Source: Nitrospirae bacterium GWB2_47_37 (GTDB lineage Bacteria; Nitrospirota; Thermodesulfovibrionia; Thermodesulfovibrionales; Dissulfurispiraceae). Taken from it: 33,303 nucleotides of DNA. The translations under genes and the position numbers were made by a program. Below, in pieces: positions 23,926-31,344 of this stretch. The first letter of the stretch is position 1. Every line of letters starts with the position of its first letter. The notes beneath the pieces are model-generated. The model did not search any database. It saw only the letters and a program-made list of their open reading frames with translations, and had not been told where the DNA came from. The stretch lies in the NCBI GenBank assembly GCA_001803635.1, contig MHDU01000007.1, positions 1 through 33,303 of the forward strand. The letters run 5' to 3'.

Positions 23926-24837
23926 ATGTCTTTTTTAAGAACAATTTTTGTATTGACGGGACTTTTTGTGATCTTATGCGGCAATGCCTCGGCATCGGAA
24001 CGTATGAGGATTGCGATTATGCCGTTTGAGATAGGCGCGTCCGGAGTGCCGTCCGACGCGGCTGTTGGCCTTGCGGATATGCTGGTGACCGCCCTTGTTA
24101 AGACAAGGGCTTATGACATCGTTGAGAGGGAACAACTGCAGAAGATCTTGAGTGAGCAGAAGTTCGGGATGAGCGGCCTTGTAGATCCTTCTACAGCAGT
24201 GCAAATAGGGAAAATGTTAGGTGTAAAAAAAATCATTATCGGCAAGATCACACAGATGGGTGTAACCCAATCGGAGATGATCTTCATAAAAGTTGCTACG
24301 GCGAAAGTCTCTATTGACATAAGGATTATCGATGTGGAAACAGGCATTATAGAGAGCGCGGAGACGGCAACAGGAGACGAGACTCTCACAAGGATTTCCG
24401 GAGACAATCTCGCAAGCCTGCTCCAGAAGGAGCAGCTTAGGGGCGTGCAGGCAGGCGTTTCATCTTTCGACCAGTCTGTATTTGCAAATGCTTCAAGAAA
24501 GGCAGTCGATTCAATGGTAGACAAAATTATGGAGAATGTCGAGCAATTGGGATATGTCATTGCGGTCGAAGGCGCTGTAATAATGATAGACCTGACGAAG
24601 TCTCACGGTCTTGAAGTGGGAACGCGCATTCAGGTTGTGAGGATGGGTAAATCCATAATACATCCAATAACAAAGAAGGTGCTCGGGGCGGGCAAGGAGA
24701 CAGTCGGCAATATAGAGATTACCGAGCTTGAGCCGGAGTGGAGCAAGGCCAAACTTTTGGACGCAAAAGGTGAAATCAGAGTAGGAGACAGGGTTTCTAC
24801 AAAGGGAATAAAAAGGAAGAAAAAAGAAGACGAGTAG
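23926..24837 (+). CDS. CsgG-family exported protein with FlgT-C-like tail
   Basis: The 303-residue product has a signal peptide (cleavage near ASA/SE). A CsgG-type domain spans about residues 25-210. It starts RMRIAIMPFEIG, continues LADMLVTALVKTRAYDIVER and EQLQKILSEQKF, and has the GKMLGVKKIIIGKIT strand-helix, then VSIDIRIIDVETGIIESAET. The C-terminal 80 residues (SHGLEVGTRIQVVR, GDRVSTKG) resemble the small beta domain at the end of FlgT. CsgG forms the curli export pore, but this protein lacks a lipobox cysteine, and no CsgA, B, E or F gene is present, so pore formation is not implied. GGAGGATAA precedes the ATG. Confidence 0.8.
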   Translation: MSFLRTIFVLTGLFVILCGNASASERMRIAIMPFEIGASGVPSDAAVGLADMLVTALVKTRAYDIVEREQLQKILSEQKFGMSGLVDPSTAVQIGKMLGVKKIIIGKITQMGVTQSEMIFIKVATAKVSIDIRIIDVETGIIESAETATGDETLTRISGDNLASLLQKEQLRGVQAGVSSFDQSVFANASRKAVDSMVDKIMENVEQLGYVIAVEGAVIMIDLTKSHGLEVGTRIQVVRMGKSIIHPITKKVLGAGKETVGNIEITELEPEWSKAKLLDAKGEIRVGDRVSTKGIKRKKKEDE

Positions 24838-24927
24838 CCCGGGATGTGAAAATTACCTTTACATGCGGGACGCCAGGTGTTATAAATGCAGTATGAAGGG
24901 TTATTACATTTCAGGAGGTGTTTTGAC

Positions 24928-26154
24928 ATGAGCAGAGATATGTTTAGATTTTTGGCAATGGGAGTATTGTTGGCGGCATTTATTTTCGGTTGCGCGCCGC
25001 AGGAGGCCGCGAAATGCACGTCTCCGGAGGACAATCCGCAGCATCATTATTTGATGGGAATGAAGGCGCTTGAGGAAGGAAAGATCGACGTCGCGCAAAG
25101 CAAGTTCGAACGGGCTGTGTATTGCGAGGATAAGTTTGCTCCCGCGTACAGCGGTCTTGCGATTGTAACTGCCGAAAGGGCAAAAAGGCAGACGGATGCG
25201 GGATTCAGAAAGGTCGAGACAACAAGGGCGCTCGACAATCTAAAGAAGGCGGAGAAGCTTGCAGATACGGCCGAGGATAAATTCGATCATCTCACGGCGG
25301 GCATCAGGGTCTACACGACTTTAAAGACCTCCGAGTGGTTGAAAAAGGCTGAGGAGGCATTCGGCGACATAAGGATGCTCAAGCTTGATGAGAGAAAACT
25401 CGTCTATTATCAGGGCACGGAGGCCGCCGATTATTTCATGGGCATAGCATATCTTGAAGCCCTCGAATTCAGGCAGGCGAGGGATAAGTTCGCGGATGTG
25501 CTGAAAGCAAAGAGGGAAGGTAAGTGGCATGAAAAGGCGGAAAAGGCGCATAAGCGTGTAGACAAGATAGTCCGCGCAATGGCAGGCATTACAGTAGGCG
25601 ATGTCGGCAAGCAGATAGCAGTTAAGAATTCGGTGACAAGGGCAGACCTTGCAGCCTTGCTTATTGATGAAATGAAATTAGATAAGCTGTTTGCTCGGTT
25701 TATTCCGCAGTCTAAGTTGGATGCTATTATGCCTGAGTTTATCCCTGCTGATATTCTGAACCATCACTTCAGAGAAGAGATTCTTACTCTGATGAAATGG
25801 AAAATTAGAGGTTTCGAGGCACCTCAAGATCCTGTTACAAAGGCACCCTTGTTTAAACCTGATAGTGTAGTGAAAAGGGTTGAGATGGCATTGATGCTTG
25901 AGGATATCTTGATAAAAATTGTTGGGGATGAAAATGTTGCTACAAGATACTACAAGAATAGCGTCTCTGACTTTGCGGATGTTGAAGCGACAAAATACTA
26001 TTCAAATGCTGTAAAGACGGTTGTATCTACAGGTTTGATGGAAACTGAAAAGGGTTATCCACCTGAGTTTCGTTTGTTTGTTCCAGTTGATGGAGCTGAT
26101 GCGCTCATAGCTATCAGAGAGTTGATTTATATCAGGGATAAGGGAAGGTATTGA
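24928..26154 (+). CDS. TPR lipoprotein with SLH-like C-terminus
   Basis: ATG 24928 follows AGGAGGTG; an earlier in-frame ATG at 24886 lacks a good site. The 408-residue product has lipobox IFGC (Cys22) and a TPR-like region (about residues 30-200). Two or three S-layer-homology-like motifs follow from about residue 221 (VTRADLAALLIDEMKLDKLF; FKPDSVVKRVEMALMLEDIL; FADVEATKYYSNAVKTVVS). SLH domains bind cell-wall polymers in many bacteria. The DNA of the N-terminal part is clearly GC-richer than that after about 25690. The change lies at the end of a 134-bp tract shared with the gene at 26236, so the C-terminus looks grafted. Probably anchored in the envelope. Confidence 0.75.
   Translation: MSRDMFRFLAMGVLLAAFIFGCAPQEAAKCTSPEDNPQHHYLMGMKALEEGKIDVAQSKFERAVYCEDKFAPAYSGLAIVTAERAKRQTDAGFRKVETTRALDNLKKAEKLADTAEDKFDHLTAGIRVYTTLKTSEWLKKAEEAFGDIRMLKLDERKLVYYQGTEAADYFMGIAYLEALEFRQARDKFADVLKAKREGKWHEKAEKAHKRVDKIVRAMAGITVGDVGKQIAVKNSVTRADLAALLIDEMKLDKLFARFIPQSKLDAIMPEFIPADILNHHFREEILTLMKWKIRGFEAPQDPVTKAPLFKPDSVVKRVEMALMLEDILIKIVGDENVATRYYKNSVSDFADVEATKYYSNAVKTVVSTGLMETEKGYPPEFRLFVPVDGADALIAIRELIYIRDKGRY
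25561..25694 (+). repeat. 134-bp SLH-like module tract, copy 1
   Basis: Identical to 27616-27749 except for one base (A25627 versus G27682, giving Asn or Asp). Flanking sequence of the two genes is clearly diverged although the proteins remain similar. This indicates a recent conversion tract inside older paralogous domains. Confidence 0.88.
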
Positions 26155-26173
26155 TTTGCAGAGTTAAGACTAA

Positions 26174-26207
26174 TTTAGGAGGAGCAATATTTATTGCTCC
26201 TCCTAAA
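26174..26207 (+). other. Long perfect hairpin containing a Shine-Dalgarno
   Basis: TTTAGGAGGAGCAATA at 26174-26189 pairs perfectly with 26192-26207 across two bases (16 pairs). It starts 19 bases after the TPR-SLH gene stop. No U-run follows on either strand, so it is not a typical intrinsic terminator. The left arm contains AGGAGG and the right arm its complement. It could stabilise the 3' end of the upstream message, be a processing site, or control translation. Confidence 0.7.
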
Positions 26208-26235
26208 AGCATAATAAAAATGTAAGGAAGTTGAA

Positions 26236-28203
26236 ATGAAAAAAAATATATATATATTTATTTTTATATTTATATTTGTTTCCTTGCCATTTTATCTGTA
26301 TGCTGAAACACGCGGGCTTACTATAAATATTAAGACTCCAGATGGGAAAAGCGTAGATCTATACAATGGCTCTTTTGCTCTTATTATTGGTGCAAGCAAC
26401 TACACTGAAGGTTGGCCCAAGTTGCCCGGCGTCAAGAAGGATGTGGATGCGGTAAAAGCAGTTCTCGAAGAGCAGGGCTTTCATGTTACTGTCGTCATGG
26501 ACCCCAAAAAAGACCAGATGGTGCAGGCCTTCGAGAATTTCATCAATAAATACGGCCAGGACCAGGACAACCGGCTTCTCTTTTATTTTGCGGGACATGG
26601 GTATACGGTAAAGATGACCTATGGCGAAGAAATGGGGTACATCGTGCCGGTAGATGCACCGAATCCGCACAATGACCAGAACCGTTTTCTGTCCACTGCG
26701 ATGGACATGCAGCTGATAGAAGTGTTTGCAAAACGCATACAGTCCAAGCACGCCCTCTTTCTTTTTGACAGTTGTTTCTCCGGCTCATTATTCGCCCTGT
26801 CTCGTGCGGTGCCCGAGAGTATATCGTACAAGACCGCAAGACCTGTCCGCCAATTCATCACCTCGGGAGGCGCGGACGAACAGGTACCGGACACGAGCAT
26901 TTTTCGGCAGCAGTTTATCTCAGCCCTTAAAGGAGAGACCAACCTTGGTAAAGACGGCTATATAACCGGCACAGCACTTGGTGAATATCTTCAAGACTCG
27001 GTAGTCAACTATTCAAAGGGAGCACAGCATCCCCAGTACGGTAAAATCCGCAACCCGAACCTGGACAAGGGAGATTTTGTGTTTGTTTTAAATAAGACCA
27101 ATGATGAACAAAGTATGTTTATTATTCATGCTGAAGAGCAACGTGTTAATGAAGAAAGGAAGAGCATAAAGAAAGAAAAGGAAAAATATGAACATGATAA
27201 AGTAGTATATGCAGAGCGTGAGAAAGAGGAGAAAGAGAAACTAATAAAAGATGCTGAGAGTGCTGAGAAGATGATTGCGTTACAGGAAGAAAGAAGGAAA
27301 TTAGAGGAGGAGCGCAAGGAGATTGATAGAATACGCATTTTAGGAAAAAAAGAGGCGCTAAAAAGAGAGAGGGAGAAAAAGAAAATAGAAGAGGAACGGG
27401 AAAAAATAGAGAAAAAGAAGCTTTATGCAAATTTACCAAAGGACGGTATTAAGTATACTATTTCTGGAGGAGAAGGAGGTGAAAACTATCATAACGGTCT
27501 CAAATATTTAAGTTCATTAGAGTTTAGAAAGGCAAGGGATAAGTTTGCAGACGAACTGAATTCGTCCAGAGAAGGGCCTTTTCACGCAGACGCTGACAAA
27601 GCCTGGAAGAAAACGGACAAGATAGTCCGCGCAATGGCAGGCATTACAGTAGGCGATGTCGGCAAGCAGATAGCAGTTAAGGATTCGGTGACAAGGGCAG
27701 ACCTTGCAGCCTTGCTTATTGATGAAATGAAATTAGATAAGCTGTTTGCAGGACGCATCCACGTAAAATCACAGATTGACAAGATGAAGACCGAGTTCAT
27801 TCCCGCTGATGTCCTTAACCATTCGTTTAAGGAAGAGATACTTACTATAATGAAGTGGAAGGTAAGAGGCCTGGAGCCTAAATACGATACAGCAACAAAG
27901 GCGTATCTCTTTAAACCTACGGATGTGGTGAAGCGCGGAGAGATGGCGTTTATACTCGAAGACGTTTTGATAAAACTCACAGGAGATGAGAAACTTGTCA
28001 CAGCATATTTTTTTGGACAGGATAAATCACCATACCCTGACGTCAAACCGACCTCTCCGTTTTATAACGCGGTTATGAATATGACGTCGAGGGGAATCAT
28101 GGAAGGCGAGCTTTCCGGAGAGTTCAGGATAGATGCGCCTGTTGACGGGGCGGAGGCGTTGTTTGCCCTGAGGGTGTTGAAACAGAAGATGAATATTTAT
28201 TAA
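26236..28203 (+). CDS. Exported caspase with coiled coil and SLH-like module
   Basis: The 655-residue product has a very AT-rich, isoleucine/phenylalanine-rich signal peptide (residues 1-24). A C14 caspase domain occupies about residues 40-285, with His121 in AGHG and Cys180 in DSCFSG and the ALIIGASNY strand at its start. A highly charged Glu/Lys/Arg coiled coil runs from about 290 to 395. A short TPR-like stretch (SLEFRKARDKFADEL) leads to an SLH-like region from about 470 to the end. That last part is paralogous to the lipoprotein just upstream. The arrangement suggests a protease held at the cell surface by SLH-like domains through a stalk. Catalysis is inferred from the intact dyad. Confidence 0.87.
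   Translation: MKKNIYIFIFIFIFVSLPFYLYAETRGLTINIKTPDGKSVDLYNGSFALIIGASNYTEGWPKLPGVKKDVDAVKAVLEEQGFHVTVVMDPKKDQMVQAFENFINKYGQDQDNRLLFYFAGHGYTVKMTYGEEMGYIVPVDAPNPHNDQNRFLSTAMDMQLIEVFAKRIQSKHALFLFDSCFSGSLFALSRAVPESISYKTARPVRQFITSGGADEQVPDTSIFRQQFISALKGETNLGKDGYITGTALGEYLQDSVVNYSKGAQHPQYGKIRNPNLDKGDFVFVLNKTNDEQSMFIIHAEEQRVNEERKSIKKEKEKYEHDKVVYAEREKEEKEKLIKDAESAEKMIALQEERRKLEEERKEIDRIRILGKKEALKREREKKKIEEEREKIEKKKLYANLPKDGIKYTISGGEGGENYHNGLKYLSSLEFRKARDKFADELNSSREGPFHADADKAWKKTDKIVRAMAGITVGDVGKQIAVKDSVTRADLAALLIDEMKLDKLFAGRIHVKSQIDKMKTEFIPADVLNHSFKEEILTIMKWKVRGLEPKYDTATKAYLFKPTDVVKRGEMAFILEDVLIKLTGDEKLVTAYFFGQDKSPYPDVKPTSPFYNAVMNMTSRGIMEGELSGEFRIDAPVDGAEALFALRVLKQKMNIY
27616..27749 (+). repeat. 134-bp SLH-like module tract, copy 2
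   Basis: Counterpart of 25561-25694, differing at one base. The distance between copies is 2055 bp, direct orientation. Confidence 0.88.
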
Positions 28204-28237
28204 AAGAAGGCAAAAGGCCATAGGCGATTTAAACGAA

Positions 28238-28265
28238 TTGAACGATGTTGAACGATTTGAACAAT
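28238..28265 (+). repeat. Short tandem repeat before an LPP20-like gene
   Basis: TTGAACGATG is followed by TTGAACGATT and a partial TGAACAAT, three units of about ten bases between two genes. It ends 20 bases before ATG 28286. It might be a binding site array or slippage product; nothing more can be said. Confidence 0.5.
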
Positions 28266-28285
28266 ATTTCGAAGAGGAGGAGAGT

Positions 28286-29206
28286 ATGAGAAGAAAAGTA
28301 TTTATAATGGTGTTGTTAATAATGGGGTTGACCGGCATCGCATTTGCACAGGAGCCGCCGTCAACTGCGGCCATTGACGCGAGGTTCTCGGCTGCCAACG
28401 AATGGCTGAACAAGAATAATCTGAGCGTAACCGCAGCGCCTGAACAGGCATTCGTCAATGACTATATACTTGTTGTAGGTGAAGGACTACCTTCGCCTGC
28501 TGCAAAGTCCCCGGCGCAGAGGCGGTTAACCGCTGAAAGGGCTGCTACTGTGGTGGCATACCGTCAGTTGACCGAATTCATAGAGGGGTTTGCCCTTGTT
28601 GGAGATACCCTCGTTAAGGATGCGGAGCTTCAGTATGACGTGATAAGGGTAGCTGTCGCGGGTTTCGTAAAAGGCGCTCAACTTGTTTATAAGGAATACA
28701 ATCAGCAGGAAGGTTCGGCCCTTGTGATAGTCAAAGTAGGGATGACAGGACCTCAGAGTTTTGCCAAGACCATGTATGCAAAGATGCTGGGCGATCCGCA
28801 AATCAAAAGAGATATTATCGGAGTGCCGGGGCCTGAGTACAGGCACAAGCCTGTTCCTCTCGAAGAAAGATATGACGGCTTAATTATCGATGCCACGGGA
28901 CAGAGCTTCAGGCCTGCGCTGATAAACAGGATATTCACGCCCAAGGGAGACGTGCTCTATGACCCGTCGAAGATAAGCCAGAAGGTTTTGGTAGAGCAGG
29001 GGTGCGGCGAATACACGAACAGCGTTGAGAAGGCAAAGGCAGCGCTGGAGTCGAGAGGGGTGAAAAATCCCCTTGTCGTAACCGCTTCCGGAGCCGTTAC
29101 GGCATCGGATCTGCAGGTAAGCAATGATGACGCCGTAAGGATATATTCCGCAAACCAGAAGGCCAATTTTTTTGCCTCGGCTAAGGTGGCTTTTGTTCTG
29201 AAATAA
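28286..29206 (+). CDS. Exported LPP20/FlgP-like protein
   Basis: ATG 28286 follows GAGGAGGAG and starts a signal peptide (cleavage near AFAQ/EP). A TTG further upstream lies in the short tandem repeat and has no ribosome binding site. The 306-residue product has the LPP20-type helix in ERAATVVAYRQLTEFIEGFA, followed by the strand pattern of that fold (YDVIRVAVAGFVKGAQLVYK, then SALVIVKVGM). The C-terminal 130 residues (ERYDGLIIDATGQSFRPAL, NRIFTPKGDVLYDPSKIS) form a second domain found after such regions in proteins of unknown role. LPP20-like FlgP works in flagellar outer-membrane structures in some bacteria; no flagellar gene is near. Confidence 0.65.
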   Translation: MRRKVFIMVLLIMGLTGIAFAQEPPSTAAIDARFSAANEWLNKNNLSVTAAPEQAFVNDYILVVGEGLPSPAAKSPAQRRLTAERAATVVAYRQLTEFIEGFALVGDTLVKDAELQYDVIRVAVAGFVKGAQLVYKEYNQQEGSALVIVKVGMTGPQSFAKTMYAKMLGDPQIKRDIIGVPGPEYRHKPVPLEERYDGLIIDATGQSFRPALINRIFTPKGDVLYDPSKISQKVLVEQGCGEYTNSVEKAKAALESRGVKNPLVVTASGAVTASDLQVSNDDAVRIYSANQKANFFASAKVAFVLK

Positions 29207-29211
29207 CAAGT

Positions 29212-29249
29212 TATAGGCGGGGGATGTGACACCGCATCCCCCGCCTATA
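29212..29249 (+). terminator. GC-rich intercistronic hairpin, U-tract lacking
   Basis: TATAGGCGGGGGATG at 29212-29226 pairs perfectly over 15 bases with 29235-29249 around an eight-base loop. It begins five bases after the stop of the LPP20-like gene. It is strong enough to act as a terminator stem, but no run of T follows on the plus strand, so RNA processing or 3' stabilisation is as likely. Confidence 0.45.
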
Positions 29250-29277
29250 CGCCTTATCACATAAATAAGGGGGCGTA

Positions 29278-30090
29278 ATGAGAAAGTATGTCTTCATAAT
29301 TTTATCTCTCTTGATGTTTTTGCCTTTTAGCGCCGATCTCTCTTTCGGTTATCAAAATGAGATTAGAGCCCTTTCCTCTGCCGTTTCTTCGGGTATGGAT
29401 AAAGTAGGCAGCAGAAAGAGGGTTGCCGTAGCCGATTTTACGGATCAGAAAGGCAATATAACCGAACTCGGGAAATTCATGGCCGATGAGCTGACGTCCG
29501 AATTGTTGAAATCGGCTCAGGGCTTCGAGGTGATGGAAAGGGCGCAGTTAAAGAGCGTTGCCGGACAGGAGGATTTCGCCCTGCCGTCGCCTTATGATCA
29601 GAGCGCCGTTAAGAGGCTCGGAGAATCCGCAAGGCTGGGAGCAGTAGTTACAGGCATAATTACACCATTCAGTTCCACGGTGAGGGTAACGATAAATGTC
29701 GTCTCTACTTATATGCCTAAGGTTGTGCATTCCAAGACGGTAGATATACCGCGTAGGGGTAAAATAGCGGAATTGCTTTCAGGCGGCATGAAACCGTCCG
29801 TAAATTTCGATCTGTCCGGCAGGTGGTATGGTAACGACGGCGGAATTTATTATGTCCGCCAGATAGGCAACAAAATTTGGTGGTTTGGAGAAAATCACCC
29901 CAATGCGCCTTCGTGGTCAAACGTTGCCTATGGAGAGATTCACGATACAGAGATAAGGCTTCAATGGTCGGATGTCCCTAAAGGTTATATCATGAACAGC
30001 GGAATTCTTGTACTCGAAATTTTATCAAACGGAAGGATTGCGGCAAGAAATAAGACCGGCGGGTTCGGCGGGTCGGAATGGACGAGATGA
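29278..30090 (+). CDS. Exported FlgO-like protein with C-terminal beta domain
   Basis: The 270-residue product has a signal peptide and an FlgO-type domain from about residue 40 to 165: KRVAVADFTDQKGNITELGK, then a helix with FMADELTSELL, FEVMERAQLKS and a GAVVTGIITPF strand. The C-terminal 90 residues form a distinct small domain with WYGNDGGIYYVRQIGN and KIWWFGE, tryptophan- and glycine-rich and probably a beta barrel. I have seen this pattern elsewhere but cannot name it. FlgO proteins are outer-membrane partners of FlgP and FlgT in Vibrio. The next gene overlaps it by ATGA. Confidence 0.7.
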   Translation: MRKYVFIILSLLMFLPFSADLSFGYQNEIRALSSAVSSGMDKVGSRKRVAVADFTDQKGNITELGKFMADELTSELLKSAQGFEVMERAQLKSVAGQEDFALPSPYDQSAVKRLGESARLGAVVTGIITPFSSTVRVTINVVSTYMPKVVHSKTVDIPRRGKIAELLSGGMKPSVNFDLSGRWYGNDGGIYYVRQIGNKIWWFGENHPNAPSWSNVAYGEIHDTEIRLQWSDVPKGYIMNSGILVLEILSNGRIAARNKTGGFGGSEWTR

Positions 30091-30572
30091 AGCATCGGAG
30101 TTTTTTTAAAACAATAATAATCCCCTGTAGCATTTTGTTGCAGGGTTTTTCTTTTTTGGCGTTTGTCCTCTTACCGTCCGACATTGTTTTAGCCGAAAAA
30201 ACACAGCGGTATTTTCCGTCGGCAAAAGAACATTCTCAGAAAATAAAGCAGATAGCGGGAATTATCGCCGTCGAGATAAACAGGAGGGGTATAAAGACCG
30301 TAGAGGTTAAAGAATTTACTGATATAAGGGGCAGGCCGTCGGCTGTCGGAAAGGATATTGCAAAAGAGTTTGAAAGACAGATGGCTGCGGCGGAGGGTAG
30401 AGGCTTTGCTATAATAAAGAACGATGCAAAGGCTGTCGTTACCGGAACTGTTACGCCTTTTAAAGAAAGAGAGAAATGGCAGATTAAGATAAAGGTAGTA
30501 TCGGCGGAAACAGGCGCGGTTATTACGGCATACACTGGGATTCTTAAAAAGACCAAGGGGATCAAAAAATGA
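30087..30572 (+). CDS. Exported short FlgO-like protein
   Basis: ATG 30087 overlaps the stop of the previous gene (ATGA) and is preferred to ATG 30078. The 161-residue product has a long hydrophobic leader (residues 8-35) and then an FlgO-like domain (VEVKEFTDIRGRPSAVGK, AKEFERQMAAAEGRGFAIIK, AVVTGTVTPFKEREKWQIKI, KVVSAETGAVITAY). It is shorter than its neighbour and lacks the tryptophan-rich C-terminal domain. The two are likely diverged tandem paralogues made from one message. Envelope location is inferred. Confidence 0.65.
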   Translation: MKHRSFFKTIIIPCSILLQGFSFLAFVLLPSDIVLAEKTQRYFPSAKEHSQKIKQIAGIIAVEINRRGIKTVEVKEFTDIRGRPSAVGKDIAKEFERQMAAAEGRGFAIIKNDAKAVVTGTVTPFKEREKWQIKIKVVSAETGAVITAYTGILKKTKGIKK

Positions 30573-30589
30573 GACTGATATATACGGCG

Positions 30590-30651
30590 GCAACAATCCG
30601 CCGGTCAAAGGCACAATGTGGATAGATAAGGTGAGGTTTTATAGGGAGTGA
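30590..30651 (+). pseudogene. Possible C-terminal remnant of a lost gene
   Basis: In a frame different from the upstream gene, bases up to the TGA at 30649-30651 read GGNNPPVKGTMWIDKVRFYR then E and stop. The MWIDKVRFYR ending looks like the last strand of a carbohydrate-binding or CIA30-like beta-sandwich domain. Only this short tail is convincing, so I treat it as a relic. Chance is not excluded. Confidence 0.3.
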
Positions 30652-30713
30652 CACCTCAAGAAGGTTGTAAAATAAGAAAATTTTTGGGAAGCTTTATTTT
30701 TAAGGAGGTAATT

Positions 30714-31328
30714 ATGCTAAGGAGGGATGCAAGGGCTGCGTTTGTTGCAATATTGGCAATGTCTTGTACGATGTTCATCGGATGTGCATTCGTTGATCAG
30801 AAGGTTGATTTGAGCTACGAAAAGGTTGTTAATACAAGAGGCGGCTCAGGCGACGTCTTTATTGCAAAACCCAAAGATCATCATAATATTATGAAAAAGG
30901 CGGATGGTTGGCTTATCGGAACGGTAAAAAACACTTATGGCATGAAGACGGCTGATGTGGTTACGGAGAATGACATTGGTGATTGGGTTGTCCGTGCACT
31001 CACACAGGAGTTAAGTTTTGCCGGATACAATGTTATGCCGGTAACAATGCTGCCGGATAATGTATCAAAGGGAATTGACTTAACTGTTTTAAAAGTATTT
31101 GTAGACCAGGATCCCGGTTTCTGGACAGTGGGAGCTATAAGCGATGTGCAGTTTGCAGTTGAGATGTGGAAGAACGGCATGAAGGTAAAAAGTTTTAATG
31201 TCTCGGCAAAAGGAGACGATCGTTCAATGATGGGGTCAGCCGAAACTAAGGCAATTTCTTTGCGAAAAGCAATGCAGGCTGCGATGCAGCAGGCAGTGCC
31301 TGAGATAATAAAGACACTTGAACAGTAA
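30714..31328 (+). CDS. YajG-like lipoprotein
   Basis: ATG 30714 follows AAGGAGGTAATT; a GTG at 30648 in frame is less likely. The 204-residue product has lipobox FIGC (Cys24). Its arrangement recalls YajG-type lipoproteins: a charged start, a WLIGTVKNTYG strand, a helix with WVVRALTQELSFAGYNV, a strand with IDLTVLKVFVDQDPG, and a C-terminal helix with SLRKAMQAAMQQAVPEIIKT. Homology by shape is all I can claim. It ends 16 bases before the caspase lipoprotein and belongs to the same transcriptional run. Confidence 0.6.
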   Translation: MLRRDARAAFVAILAMSCTMFIGCAFVDQKVDLSYEKVVNTRGGSGDVFIAKPKDHHNIMKKADGWLIGTVKNTYGMKTADVVTENDIGDWVVRALTQELSFAGYNVMPVTMLPDNVSKGIDLTVLKVFVDQDPGFWTVGAISDVQFAVEMWKNGMKVKSFNVSAKGDDRSMMGSAETKAISLRKAMQAAMQQAVPEIIKTLEQ

Positions 31329-31344
31329 GGAGTGTGATATTGAA

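Noticed and set aside
26174-26207. Intrinsic transcription terminator
   Set aside because: The stem is strong but A-rich sequence rather than a T-run follows on the plus strand, and no good T-run is present on the other strand.
28238-28285. TTG start extending the LPP20-like protein by 16 residues
   Set aside because: It falls in the short tandem repeat, and the strong GAGGAGGAG site directly precedes ATG 28286, which begins a normal signal peptide.
22721-30572. Flagellar or curli operon
   Set aside because: Only FlgO/FlgP/FlgT-like and CsgG-like domains are found. There is no flagellin, ring, rod, motor, CsgA, CsgB, CsgE or CsgF gene, and the CsgG-like protein lacks a lipobox.
30648-30713. 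GTG start extending the YajG-like lipoprotein by 22 residues
   Set aside because: AAGGAGG precedes ATG 30714, which puts the lipobox at the normal distance from the N-terminus.
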